Origin: Paracoccaceae bacterium
GTDB taxonomy: Bacteria; Pseudomonadota; Alphaproteobacteria; Rhodobacterales; Rhodobacteraceae
Reading direction: 5' to 3'
Assembly (NCBI GenBank): GCA_029242355.1
Contig: JAQWUC010000068.1
Span: 119,797-180,384 of the forward strand
DNA: 60,588 bases
Shown: one piece after another, positions 1 through 8,394 of the stretch
Position numbering within the stretch: position 1 is the stretch's first letter
Layout: each line of letters starts with the position of its first letter
Program-made: the position numbers and the translations under genes
Notes under the pieces: model-generated
What the model saw: the letters and a program-made list of their open reading frames with translations, nothing else
Databases searched by the model: none
Told to the model about the DNA's origin: nothing

Positions 1-78
1 ATACGGTTTTTTTGCGAAGGTAGGTATTCCTACAAATGGTAGGTTTAAACGTCCCTTATCATAATTGTTCACGGTCAT
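1..78 (-). CDS. Ureohydrolase (agmatinase/arginase family), N-terminal fragment cut by window edge
   Basis: Reading the minus strand from an ATG at 78 gives 26 codons with no stop before the edge. The peptide contains RLNLPFVGIPTFAKKPY, which resembles the N-terminus of agmatinase-like enzymes in marine alphaproteobacteria, where a Leu-Pro-Phe-x-Gly-x-x-Thr-Phe segment precedes the first strand. An AGGGTG lies just before the ATG as a plausible ribosome binding site. The metal-binding core lies outside the window, so the substrate cannot be judged. It would be the second ureohydrolase here, the other being at 13440-14408. The gene diverges from the hydrolase at 184. The call rests on a short match. 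Confidence 0.5.
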   Translation of the reverse strand, partial: MTVNNYDKGRLNLPFVGIPTFAKKPY

Positions 79-183
79 ATATCACCCTAATTATAAACCA
101 CAAAACTTCAAACAACCTAACTGGGTTTGCCTAGTTCGTAGTTTTGGTATAGCTGTTGTTTGTTTAGAGTCAAAGGATATAAA

Positions 184-1065
184 ATGCTAGAAAACTTTTC
201 CGAAAAAAAATTTCAATTGGATGATGGAGAGATCTATTACAAGATCGGCGGGGAAGGTCCTCCCTTATTAATGATCCATGGATATCCGCAGACCCATTTT
301 ATGTGGAATTTGGTAGCTCCAACATTGGCAAAAAAATACACGCTCATTCTACCAGACTTAAGAGGGTACGGCAAAAGTTTTGCCCCAAAAGGCGATAATG
401 AGCATTTCAACTATTCTAAGCGCGTGATGGGCTTGGACCTAAAAGCATTAATGAGCAGCCTAAATTTTAAAAAATTCTGTATTGTTGGACACGATCGCGG
501 TGCCCGCGTAGCACACAGATTGGCAAGGGATTATCAAACTGATATATTAAGCTTAATTATTCTAGATATATGCCCTACATTAGACATGTATGAACAAACA
601 GATATGGAATTCGCTAAAGCTTATTTTCACTGGTTTTTCTTAATTCAACCAGTAGGAATACCCGAAACAATAATTGGCGAAAACCCCGAGTTCTGGTTAA
701 ACAATTGTCTTAACAAATGGTCGACCGGACACGATTTTTCTGAAAGGCAAATCGAATATATCAAATACTTTTCTAAACCAGAAAATATTCACGGTAGCTG
801 TGAGGATTATCGAGCTGGGGCGAGTATAGATCTGACACACGATAGGCAAGACAGACACAACAAGCTCTTAATTCCCATTCATACTTTATGGGGTGCAAAA
901 GGATTTATTGGTCGAGCCTATGATCCTATAAAAGTTTGGCAATCATATACAAAAGGCGCAGTATCAGGAAAAAGTATTGACTGCGGTCATTTTATTCCAG
1001 AGGAAAAACCAGAAGAAACGATTAGGGAAATAACGAATTTCTTAGACTCAATAAATTATACTTAG
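184..1065 (+). CDS. Haloacetate dehalogenase-like alpha/beta hydrolase
   Basis: This alpha/beta-hydrolase of 293 residues probably cleaves the carbon-halogen bond of a short haloacid. The HGYPQ oxyanion segment is near residue 32, and the nucleophile Asp104 sits in VGHDRGAR. Asp128 and His269 (CGHFIPEE) fit the rest of the triad. The halide-pocket residues of fluoroacetate dehalogenases appear to be present: His149-Trp150 (YFHWFFLIQP) and Tyr209 (EDYRAG). An upstream TTG at 160 would add eight residues, but AAAGGA sits seven bases before the ATG at 184, so that start is preferred. Its 3' end overlaps the convergent gene by four bases. An epoxide hydrolase is the main alternative. The Asp nucleophile and His-Trp pair favour dehalogenase. 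Confidence 0.75.
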   Translation: MLENFSEKKFQLDDGEIYYKIGGEGPPLLMIHGYPQTHFMWNLVAPTLAKKYTLILPDLRGYGKSFAPKGDNEHFNYSKRVMGLDLKALMSSLNFKKFCIVGHDRGARVAHRLARDYQTDILSLIILDICPTLDMYEQTDMEFAKAYFHWFFLIQPVGIPETIIGENPEFWLNNCLNKWSTGHDFSERQIEYIKYFSKPENIHGSCEDYRAGASIDLTHDRQDRHNKLLIPIHTLWGAKGFIGRAYDPIKVWQSYTKGAVSGKSIDCGHFIPEEKPEETIREITNFLDSINYT

Positions 1066-1616
1066 CGACCCATTCCATAGAATTCATTATTAGGCTCAAT
1101 TGATAAGGAATTAGCTAACCTGTTACTCATTCCAAAAAATGCGGTTATCGCAACAATGTCCCAGATGTCATCTTCAGAAAATCCAATCCCTTTCAACAAA
1201 TCTGAATCCTTTTGTGAAATCAAGTGCGAATTTTCTGAAACTTTTGATGCAAAATTCAACATCGCTCGTTGCTTAGGAGTTATATCAGCAGATTGATAAT
1301 TGATAGCAACTTGATCAGCTAGGAGCTTATTTTTCGATCGAATTCTTAGAACAGCTCCATGAGCTATAACGCAATATGTGCAATTATTTCGAGCTGAAGT
1401 AGCGACAACAATCATTTCCCTATCAGATTTGGATAAACCACTTTCTTTTTCCATTAACGCATCATGGTAAGAAAAAAAAGCTCTAAATTCATCCGGTCTA
1501 GCTGCAAGGCGTATAAAAACATTCGGAATAAAACCTGTTTTTTCATATACGGCACTAATCCGCGTCGAAATATCCGCAGGTAATTCGGACAATTTAAAAC
1601 TTGAATCACTATTCAT
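1062..1616 (-). CDS. Peroxidase-related AhpD/carboxymuconolactone decarboxylase family protein
   Basis: The 184-residue protein belongs to the alkylhydroperoxidase D superfamily. The redox motif NNCTYCVIAHG (Cys-x-x-Cys-x-x-x-His) lies near residues 78-88, and the length and the PNVF start fit the uncharacterised peroxidase-related subgroup. Members reduce peroxides or act as thiol oxidoreductases, but the natural substrate of this subgroup is not established. GGGAG precedes the ATG. It is the last gene of the minus-strand run thiolase, SDR, acyl-CoA dehydrogenase, 35 bases after the dehydrogenase stop, so it is probably cotranscribed. A role in protecting the flavoenzyme reaction from peroxide is inference only. 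Confidence 0.75.
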   Translation of the reverse strand: MNSDSSFKLSELPADISTRISAVYEKTGFIPNVFIRLAARPDEFRAFFSYHDALMEKESGLSKSDREMIVVATSARNNCTYCVIAHGAVLRIRSKNKLLADQVAINYQSADITPKQRAMLNFASKVSENSHLISQKDSDLLKGIGFSEDDIWDIVAITAFFGMSNRLANSLSIEPNNEFYGMGR

Positions 1617-1651
1617 TTTTTCTCCCTTTATTCAACCCCTTAAATTTAACT

Positions 1652-2815
1652 TTATTGAGATTTTTTAAATATTTCGCGGCCAATCAACATTCTTCTAATT
1701 TCGGAAGTGCCTGCACCAATTTCATAAAGTTTAGCATCTCGAAGCAAGCGTCCTACCGGATAATCATTGGTGTATCCATTACCACCAAGGCACTGAATAG
1801 AATCAAGAGCAATCTGAGTTGCTTTTTCTGCTGCATATAAAATACATCCAGCAGCATCCTCTCGCGTTACATCGCCCGAGTCACACGTTTTCGCTACCCC
1901 ATAAACATAGGACCGACAAGCAGTCAATGTTGAATACATATCGGCAATTTTACCTTGAATCAGTTGAAATTCACCAATGGGACGTCCAAATTGTTGTCTT
2001 TCGCGAATGTACGGCATAACAACATCTAGTGCGGCCGCCATAATTCCAAGAGGCCCGGCTGCTAAGACTACCCTCTCAAAATCAAGTCCTGACATCAATA
2101 CTTTAGCGCCTTCACCTTCTTCACCAAGTACGTTTTGGTAGGGGACTTCACAATTTTCAAAAAGAAGTTCACAGGTGTTAGACCCCCGCATACCAAGTTT
2201 ATCAAGCTTATCACCAGTAGAAAAACCAACCATCTCTTTTTCTATGAGGAATGCCGTAATCCCTTTGGCATCTTTAGTCATATCAGTCTTCGCATAAACA
2301 ATTAGTACGTCCGCATCGGGACCATTCGTAATCCACATTTTGGAACCATTTAAAATATAACGATCATTTCGTTTCTCAGCCTTCAGACTCATCGAAACCA
2401 CATCCGATCCTGCTCCGTGCTCAGACATAGCTAAAGCGCCAATCTGCTTTCCAGAAATAAGATTAGGTAAAAACTTTCGCTTTTGCTCGGTATTTCCCCA
2501 TCTGTTAAGCTGATTTACGCATAAATTTGAATGTGCACCGTAAGATAAGCCCACTGAAGCACTCGCCCGACTAATCTCTTCAATTGCAACACAGTGAGCT
2601 AAGTAACCCATTTCAACGCCACCATTAGCCTCTGGAACGGTAATTCCATGCAGGCCCAAAGAACCCATCTGCTTCCACAGAATCAATGGAAATTCATTGG
2701 TCTTATCGATATCGGAAGCAATTGGTAGAATTTCCTTTTGTGCAAACCGCCGAACAGACAACCTAAGCTTGTCAATATCCTCACCTAAATGAAAATTCAT
2801 ATTTCCTTCGAACAT
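1652..2815 (-). CDS. ivd: Isovaleryl-CoA dehydrogenase-like acyl-CoA dehydrogenase
   Basis: This 387-residue FAD enzyme introduces the alpha,beta double bond into a short branched acyl-CoA and passes electrons to ETF. The ACAD signatures [10 protein letters not shown] and [16 protein letters not shown] are clear. In the C-terminal [13 protein letters not shown] the glutamate used by straight-chain enzymes is replaced. A glutamate at residue 247 in GLDFERVV lies where isovaleryl-CoA dehydrogenases carry their catalytic base. That residue swap is the main reason for the IVD call. A TTG at 2827 is possible, but GGAG precedes the ATG at 2815. It follows the SDR gene closely. No methylcrotonyl-CoA carboxylase lies in the window, so a complete leucine pathway is not shown. 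Confidence 0.85.
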   Translation of the reverse strand: MFEGNMNFHLGEDIDKLRLSVRRFAQKEILPIASDIDKTNEFPLILWKQMGSLGLHGITVPEANGGVEMGYLAHCVAIEEISRASASVGLSYGAHSNLCVNQLNRWGNTEQKRKFLPNLISGKQIGALAMSEHGAGSDVVSMSLKAEKRNDRYILNGSKMWITNGPDADVLIVYAKTDMTKDAKGITAFLIEKEMVGFSTGDKLDKLGMRGSNTCELLFENCEVPYQNVLGEEGEGAKVLMSGLDFERVVLAAGPLGIMAAALDVVMPYIRERQQFGRPIGEFQLIQGKIADMYSTLTACRSYVYGVAKTCDSGDVTREDAAGCILYAAEKATQIALDSIQCLGGNGYTNDYPVGRLLRDAKLYEIGAGTSEIRRMLIGREIFKKSQ

Positions 2816-2829
2816 TATTTTCTCCAAAA

Positions 2830-3597
2830 TTATCTGGGTTGCAACCTAACAGCACCATCTAACCGAATCACTTCACCATTTAACATGGGATTCTCAATTA
2901 TTTGGATAATTAGGTCCGCAAACTCTTCTGGTCTTCCTAATCGGGATGGAAATGGTATTGACATAGCTAAATTATCCTGCACTTCGTCTGGCAATCCTTC
3001 AACCATTGGTGTTGAGAATATTCCCGGAGCTACCGTCATAACCCTTATGCCATACTGCGCCAAATCTCTGGCCATTGGAAGCGTCATACCCAAAACACCT
3101 GCTTTGGATGCGGAATAAGCCAATTGACCTATTTGACCCTCATAAGCGGCTATCGACGCAGTATTTACTATAACACCTCTTTCATTGCTTTCATTAATTT
3201 TAGATAAACCAGACATTTCCAATGCAGACTGTGTGGCTAAATTAAAAGTTCCACCTAAGTTAACAGACAGTACATTTTTAAAAAGATCCTTGTTATGTCC
3301 TTTTCCCCTCGAAACTGTTTTCTCAGCAGGCGCTATACCGGCACAATTTACACATATTCTTTCAGAACCAAATCTCGCACGAGCTATGTTTAAACCCTCA
3401 GATACCGAATTATAATCAGCAATATTAACCTTGACAAAGTGACTAGAAGTTTCTTTGGCCAGTTTTTCTCCTTGCATTTCGTTTTGATCAAAAATAGTGA
3501 CTTTTGCACCCAGAAGGCAAAGTCTCTTAACCACTGCCATTCCTAATCCTGAAGCGCCACCAGAAACTATTGCTGCAGTTACCGAAGATATCTTCAA
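2830..3597 (-). CDS. SDR oxidoreductase, 3-hydroxyacyl-CoA dehydrogenase type 2 (HSD10)-like
   Basis: This classical short-chain dehydrogenase of 255 residues has the cofactor motif SGGASGLG (12-19) and the catalytic set Ser148, Tyr161 and Lys165 (YSASK). Asp37 after the second strand suggests NAD. The long insert before the active site and the ending [16 protein letters not shown] resemble the HSD10 group, which oxidises 3-hydroxyacyl-CoA and 2-methyl-3-hydroxybutyryl-CoA. Its ATG overlaps the thiolase stop by four bases, indicating translational coupling. Together with the thiolase and dehydrogenase it supplies three of the four steps of a beta-oxidation spiral. No enoyl-CoA hydratase is present here. 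Substrate assignment is inferred from family and neighbours. Confidence 0.8.
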   Translation of the reverse strand: MKISSVTAAIVSGGASGLGMAVVKRLCLLGAKVTIFDQNEMQGEKLAKETSSHFVKVNIADYNSVSEGLNIARARFGSERICVNCAGIAPAEKTVSRGKGHNKDLFKNVLSVNLGGTFNLATQSALEMSGLSKINESNERGVIVNTASIAAYEGQIGQLAYSASKAGVLGMTLPMARDLAQYGIRVMTVAPGIFSTPMVEGLPDEVQDNLAMSIPFPSRLGRPEEFADLIIQIIENPMLNGEVIRLDGAVRLQPR

Positions 3598-4772
3598 GCT
3601 CGTTCTATGGCTATAGCCAACGCCTCACCACCTCCCAAGCAAATAGCAGCTATGCCTTTTTTTTCGTTACGATCCTCCAATGCATTTAGAAGTGTAACCA
3701 CAATTCGTGTTCCAGAAGCACCAATTGGATGACCTAAGGCACATGCTCCCCCTCGAATATTTAATCGATCTTTTGAAATTTTCATATCCCTCATAAACGC
3801 CATCGGAACAACTGCGAATGCTTCATTTACCTCCCAAAGATCCACATCATCTTTACTCCAGCCAACTTTTGAAAGTAATTTTTGTACCGCAAAAATTGGA
3901 GCAGTTGTAAACCAATTTGCTTCTTGAGCATGCCCAGCATGCCCTACAATTCTTGCACGTACCGAAACCCCACGGTCTTTAGCACTTTTTTCATCACATA
4001 CCACAAGGGCGGCAGCTCCATCAGAAATTGAAGATGAATTAGCGGCCGTAACAGAACCATCAACCTTAAATGCAGGCATTAAAAATGGAATTTTTTCTTT
4101 ATTTGCTAATTTTGGCTGCTCATCTTCGAAAACAAGTTCTTCATTTCCTTTAACCATAACGGGTACAGGCGTAATTTCAGACGAAAACTCTTTCTCTTTA
4201 AGTGCTGAGGAGGCCCTTTCGAGAGACTGAATAGCATAAACATCCTGATCCTTACGTGTAAACTGATATTTCTCGGCACATTCTTCTGCAAAATGCCCCA
4301 TCAATTTCTCCGTTTGAAAGGCATCTTCCAAGCCATCAATAAACATATGATCTTCGAGCCTCGAGTGACCTATCCTTGTGCCACGTCGCGATGATTGGGA
4401 CAAGTATGGCGCGTTGGACATACTTTCCATCCCACCGGCAACAATAAAATTTGAATTACCAGACAAAATCTGATCAACAGCCATTAAAACAGTTTTCATT
4501 CCAGATCCACACACTTTATTAACGGTAGTGGCAGGTACAAAATCTGGTAACCCCGCTCGAATGCCAGCTTGGCGTGCTGGAGCCTGTCTAAGACCCGCAG
4601 GTAGTACGCAGCCCATAAATAATTCTTCAACTTGATTTGACTGTATTTCAGCATTTTCTACAGCCGCTCTAATCGCAAACCCACCAAGCTCAGTTGCAGA
4701 AAGTTTGGCAAATGCACCTTGAAAAGCTCCCATCGGAGTGCGCGCTGCTCCAATAATCACAGGTTCGATCAT
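3594..4772 (-). CDS. Acetyl-CoA C-acyltransferase (thiolase)
   Basis: This is a type II thiolase of 392 residues, the normal family length. The nucleophile is Cys88 in NKVCGSGMK. His348 lies in ACALGHPIGASG and Cys378 in ICLGGGEA, completing the catalytic set. It cleaves 3-ketoacyl-CoA with CoA, or condenses two acetyl-CoA in the biosynthetic direction. The presence of the SDR and acyl-CoA dehydrogenase immediately downstream favours a degradative role. It is the first gene of this sub-operon. The 126 bases between it and the CoA ligase gene upstream are AT-rich with no clear terminator, so cotranscription with the Liv genes is possible. Confidence 0.9.
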   Translation of the reverse strand: MIEPVIIGAARTPMGAFQGAFAKLSATELGGFAIRAAVENAEIQSNQVEELFMGCVLPAGLRQAPARQAGIRAGLPDFVPATTVNKVCGSGMKTVLMAVDQILSGNSNFIVAGGMESMSNAPYLSQSSRRGTRIGHSRLEDHMFIDGLEDAFQTEKLMGHFAEECAEKYQFTRKDQDVYAIQSLERASSALKEKEFSSEITPVPVMVKGNEELVFEDEQPKLANKEKIPFLMPAFKVDGSVTAANSSSISDGAAALVVCDEKSAKDRGVSVRARIVGHAGHAQEANWFTTAPIFAVQKLLSKVGWSKDDVDLWEVNEAFAVVPMAFMRDMKISKDRLNIRGGACALGHPIGASGTRIVVTLLNALEDRNEKKGIAAICLGGGEALAIAIERA

Positions 4773-4898
4773 AGCCCATTATCCTCCACTTAATTCAATT
4801 AATTTCTTATTTCTCAAACAAGATCAAATATTCAAAAAAGTTAAAAAGTTACAAAGTCTTTTTTTAAAATCTACAAACTATTTTATTAAAATTAAAGA

Positions 4899-6128
4899 CT
4901 AAGTTACAAGCTGAGGGCGAAGATCATCAATCACTAATCCGTCATTGGGCAAGGAACCAAGCGAAACAATCTCAACCTTTGCTTTCAGCTTGAGGATGTC
5001 TTTGACGGTATTTTCAACTTCAGAAGATTGAAGACCCTCTGCCTCTATTTTAACAGTCATAACGTCCTTATTATCTTTTATATTAATTTCTATCCTAGTT
5101 TTCTTAATACTAGGGTGCCTTTCTCGTAAAATAGCAACCTGTTCAGGTCTAACAAACATCCCTTTTACTTTCGCCGATTGATCTGCGCGTCCGCGCCAAC
5201 CAACAATTCTTGTATTAGTTCGGCCGCAACTACTTAGTCCCGGTGCAATAGCAGACAAGTCTCCAGTTGCAAATCGGATAAGTGGATAATCTGGATTTAG
5301 AGAAGTTACAATCACTTCACCAATTTCTCCATCATCAACAGGTAATCCGCTACCTGGCGTAACAATTTCTACTAACACGTTCTCATCAACAATAAGTGGG
5401 CAATCAGGTACCGTTTCATAAGCTATCGATCCTAGATCTGCGGTTGCATAAGCCTGTAAACATGTTATGCCCCTTGAAGAATATTCTTCTCGAACTTGAG
5501 GGAAAAGTGGCCCCCCACTAACGGCTGCTTTCTTCAACATAGTTAGGTCCAGATTCAGTTCATTAGCTTTCTTCAATATTGTGAGCAAATACTCAGGGGT
5601 GCCACAGTAAGCAGTAATTTTTAAAAAAGAAGCGGCCTCTGCCTGTTGCTCTGTATTGCCAACACCTGCGGGCAAAACGGAAGCGCCTAAAGCCAAGGCA
5701 GCACTTTCCATCATTTTTCCAGCTGGGGTCAAATGATACGAAAAACAATTTTGTACCCTATCATCTGCTCCAATACCAACAGCATTTAAAAAGCGTGACA
5801 AGTTCCACCAATCAACCGCTTTTGATCCAGGGTCATATATAGGACCCGGAGATTGGAACACAAAATCCGGTTTAACTTTCGAATTAGAAAATCCACCGAA
5901 TGGAGGGTTGGCTTGTTGTAATCTAATAAGATCAGATTTTCTAAGAACGTCAATTTTTTCAAGATCAGATTTTTCGCAAATAGTCTCCGGTTCAATATTC
6001 TCGAGTACATTAGCAAAGCCTGGAGCATAAGTTTTTGCATTCCTGATTTGCTCGGGAAGCCTTTTTGCCAAATCACTGGCTCTTTGATCAAATGATCGGG
6101 TTTCGTTCTCGTCCAAAAACTGAGTCAT
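4899..6128 (-). CDS. Phenylacetate-CoA ligase-family AMP-binding enzyme
   Basis: The 409-residue protein resembles PaaK-type adenylating ligases: FQSPGPIYDPG (substrate/ATP region), AYATADLG in the adenine-binding position, RFATGDLSA and GRADQSAKVKGMFV at the hinge to the C-terminal domain. Such enzymes activate aromatic or other carboxylates to acyl-CoA through an acyl-adenylate. The start directly abuts the LivF stop, so the two are translationally coupled. Its place at the end of a Liv-type importer operon that begins with a second CoA ligase suggests that it activates the imported acid or a product. The exact acid is unknown. Confidence 0.75.
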   Translation of the reverse strand: MTQFLDENETRSFDQRASDLAKRLPEQIRNAKTYAPGFANVLENIEPETICEKSDLEKIDVLRKSDLIRLQQANPPFGGFSNSKVKPDFVFQSPGPIYDPGSKAVDWWNLSRFLNAVGIGADDRVQNCFSYHLTPAGKMMESAALALGASVLPAGVGNTEQQAEAASFLKITAYCGTPEYLLTILKKANELNLDLTMLKKAAVSGGPLFPQVREEYSSRGITCLQAYATADLGSIAYETVPDCPLIVDENVLVEIVTPGSGLPVDDGEIGEVIVTSLNPDYPLIRFATGDLSAIAPGLSSCGRTNTRIVGWRGRADQSAKVKGMFVRPEQVAILRERHPSIKKTRIEINIKDNKDVMTVKIEAEGLQSSEVENTVKDILKLKAKVEIVSLGSLPNDGLVIDDLRPQLVT

Positions 6129-6953
6129 TTAACTCAACCATCTTTTTCTTCGCCTGTAAGAACGAGTGTCACGAAAAGATTTTCTTCCTTCGTCCGAAAC
6201 TCCCAAATAAAATTCTTTAACATCAGGATTTTCTCTCAGCTCAGTTGCCGGTCCATCCATTACTACTCGTCCATTTTCTAAAATGTATCCAAAATCTGCA
6301 TATCTAAGGGCAACATTTGTATTTTGCTCTGCTAATAAAAATGAAACACCCTCTTTTTGATTAAGATCTTTAACAATCTGAAATATTTCTTCAACGAGCT
6401 GAGGAGCTAAACCCATACTTGGTTCATCAAGTAAAACAGTTTCTGGTCTGGACATAAGGGCTCTGCCAATAGCGCACATTTGTTGCTCGCCACCAGAAGT
6501 ATAACCGGCTTGGCTTTTTCTTCGCTGCTTTAATCTCGGAAAGTAATTATACACCATTTCTAAATCCGCTGACACTGCTCCTTTCCCATCCAAGCGAGTA
6601 TAAGCTCCCGTAAGTAGGTTTTCTTCGACCGTCAGATGTTCAAAACAATGCCTTCCTTCCATAACTTGTATAACGCCAGATCTAACTAGTTCAGATGGGT
6701 TAGACTCCTGAATTTCTTCTCCTCGATAGCTTATTGATCCTTTTGTCACCTCTCCTCGTTCAGACCTTAACAAATTTGAAATCGCTTTAAGCGTTGTCGT
6801 TTTACCAGCACCATTTCCACCTAAAAGAGCGGTAATCCCCCCCTTATGCACCGTCAAACTAACGCCTTTCAAAACCAATATCACGTGGTTATAAATCACC
6901 TCAATATTGTTAAGTTCTAAAAGCACTTCTGACTTTAAGTCATTATCCAGCAT
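6129..6953 (-). CDS. livF: Branched-chain amino acid-type ABC transporter ATPase (LivF-like)
   Basis: An ABC ATPase of 274 residues with Walker A GGNGAGKTTT, signature SGGEQQM, Walker B TVLLDEPSMGL and the LivF-type region LLAEQNTNVALRYADFGY. It powers uptake with LivG (10479-11300) through LivH and LivM at the inner membrane. A basic C-terminal tail (RSYRRRKRWLS) extends beyond the usual end. It is separated from the binding-protein gene by 82 bases containing a perfect hairpin and is followed without a gap by the CoA ligase. Confidence 0.88.
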   Translation of the reverse strand: MLDNDLKSEVLLELNNIEVIYNHVILVLKGVSLTVHKGGITALLGGNGAGKTTTLKAISNLLRSERGEVTKGSISYRGEEIQESNPSELVRSGVIQVMEGRHCFEHLTVEENLLTGAYTRLDGKGAVSADLEMVYNYFPRLKQRRKSQAGYTSGGEQQMCAIGRALMSRPETVLLDEPSMGLAPQLVEEIFQIVKDLNQKEGVSFLLAEQNTNVALRYADFGYILENGRVVMDGPATELRENPDVKEFYLGVSDEGRKSFRDTRSYRRRKRWLS

Positions 6954-6983
6954 TCTTAATACCTACTCAAATTTATATAATTC

Positions 6984-7008
6984 GCTTCCCCGAATCTCTC
7001 GGGGAAGC
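6984..7008 (-). terminator. Perfect hairpin after the binding-protein gene
   Basis: The arms 6984-6993 (gcttccccga) and 6999-7008 are perfectly complementary, 10 base pairs with a 5-base loop. On the transcribed minus strand the sequence after the stem has no run of T, so it is more likely an mRNA-stabilising or processing hairpin than a strong terminator. It lies just after the stop of the binding-protein gene and before livF. Confidence 0.6.
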
Positions 7009-7035
7009 TTCCTAAAATGTTACTAACTAGAAAAC

Positions 7036-8322
7036 CTAGTTACATCTTTCGGAAATATTATTTTCCGCGGCATAGGCTGCAGAATCTTCGAGTATTAACG
7101 GGTCAACAATAGATCGATCAGCACCAACAAAATCGGTAATCATCGTCCACTTCTGCGTTCCAGCATCCCACTGTTGAATTGCTGCTAGACCCGGACCCCC
7201 ATGATTTTCACATGTAACGTTAATGTCAGCCGCATAATTTGCCAAACCCATTTCAGCCCATCGAGCTTGATCAATTTTCAGTGCTTCCATTCCATCACGC
7301 ATCATAGCAGGAGTGATATTGGATACCCCATGTATTTTTTGTGCAGTCCGAGCAGCTTCTACTACAAGCGCTCCCTGCATAAAACCACGGTTATACAAGA
7401 CCTCACCAATATGATCTCCAGCGCCAGCCGCTAACCCCTTTGAGATAACGTGCTTTTCAAGGTCCTTGTAGATTTCAAAATCGGTACCAGTGTTGTGAAG
7501 CGCTATGGCCTTATATCCGGTTGCTCCATCACCAGCTGGCAACACATCACCTTCATTACTTGACCACCATACACCGATAAATCGATCCATCGGATACCTA
7601 ATTGAAGCGGCCTCCTTTATAGCAACTTGGTTCATCACGCCCCAACCCCACATTGCTACGAAATCAGGTCGTTCTTTTCTGACCTGGAGCCAAGTCGATT
7701 TTTGTTCTTGGCCTGGATGATCAACAGGAAGTGTAATAAATTCAAATTCGTGCTTCTCCGATAGCGCTTCAAAAGTACGAATTGGCTCTTTTCCGTAAGC
7801 AGAGTTATGATGTACTAAGGCAATTTTTTTACCCTTCAACGATCCACCTTCAACATCCATCATATGCTTTGTTATGATCGAAGCTGCATCCCAATAGGTG
7901 CCTGGAAAATTAAAGACATGGCTAAATACCTTACCGTTCGCTGCTGAGGTACGTCCGTATCCCATTGTATGGAGAGGTATTCCGTCAGCAGTGACTTTTG
8001 GAATTAATTGGTAAGTAATCCCAGTGGATAAAGGCCAATAAACTAGTGATCCTTGTCCCTTTGTCGACTCATAACATTCGACCCCTTTTTCCGTATTGTA
8101 AGCCGTTTCGCATTCAATCATCTTAATTTTCTCACCGCCGATACCACCATCTCTTTCATTTATAAGAGTAAGATAGTCAGAAAATCCGTCAGCGATTGGA
8201 ATACCATTTGGGGCATAAGCTCCAGTTCGATAACTTAACAACGGAAATACTAGTTCAGCCGCTGCAGGAACAGCAGATGAAACCAGAAAAGCCGTCATCG
8301 CGGTTATTATTGATTTTTTCAT
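7036..8322 (-). CDS. Liv/urea-type ABC transporter substrate-binding protein
   Basis: This periplasmic binding protein has 428 residues. It starts MKKSIITAMTAFLVSSA and has an apparent signal peptidase site after PAAA (about residue 22). The mature part has the periplasmic-binding fold seen in HAAT family receptors, with KKIALVHHNSAYGKEPI and RPDFVAMWGWGVMN in the two lobes. An earlier in-frame start at 8367 exists, but GGGAGGA sits directly before the ATG at 8322 and the signal peptide starts there. It feeds LivH, LivM, LivG and LivF in the same operon. The ligand is not evident. CoA ligases at both ends suggest a carboxylate rather than a plain amino acid. Confidence 0.85.
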   Translation of the reverse strand: MKKSIITAMTAFLVSSAVPAAAELVFPLLSYRTGAYAPNGIPIADGFSDYLTLINERDGGIGGEKIKMIECETAYNTEKGVECYESTKGQGSLVYWPLSTGITYQLIPKVTADGIPLHTMGYGRTSAANGKVFSHVFNFPGTYWDAASIITKHMMDVEGGSLKGKKIALVHHNSAYGKEPIRTFEALSEKHEFEFITLPVDHPGQEQKSTWLQVRKERPDFVAMWGWGVMNQVAIKEAASIRYPMDRFIGVWWSSNEGDVLPAGDGATGYKAIALHNTGTDFEIYKDLEKHVISKGLAAGAGDHIGEVLYNRGFMQGALVVEAARTAQKIHGVSNITPAMMRDGMEALKIDQARWAEMGLANYAADINVTCENHGGPGLAAIQQWDAGTQKWTMITDFVGADRSIVDPLILEDSAAYAAENNISERCN

Positions 8323-8337
8323 ATTTAGTCCTCCCTT

Positions 8338-8351
8338 TGATCTATAGATCA
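8338..8351. repeat. 14-bp perfect palindrome upstream of the binding-protein gene
   Basis: tgatctatagatca is a perfect palindrome immediately upstream of the GGGAGGA ribosome binding site of the substrate-binding-protein gene. It could be an operator or a small stem next to the start. A short TCCCA/TGGGA stem also lies in this gap. No function is shown. Confidence 0.35.
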
Positions 8352-8394
8352 GTCTATGTTTTCCCAAATCATTCTGGGATTTTATTAACCACTC

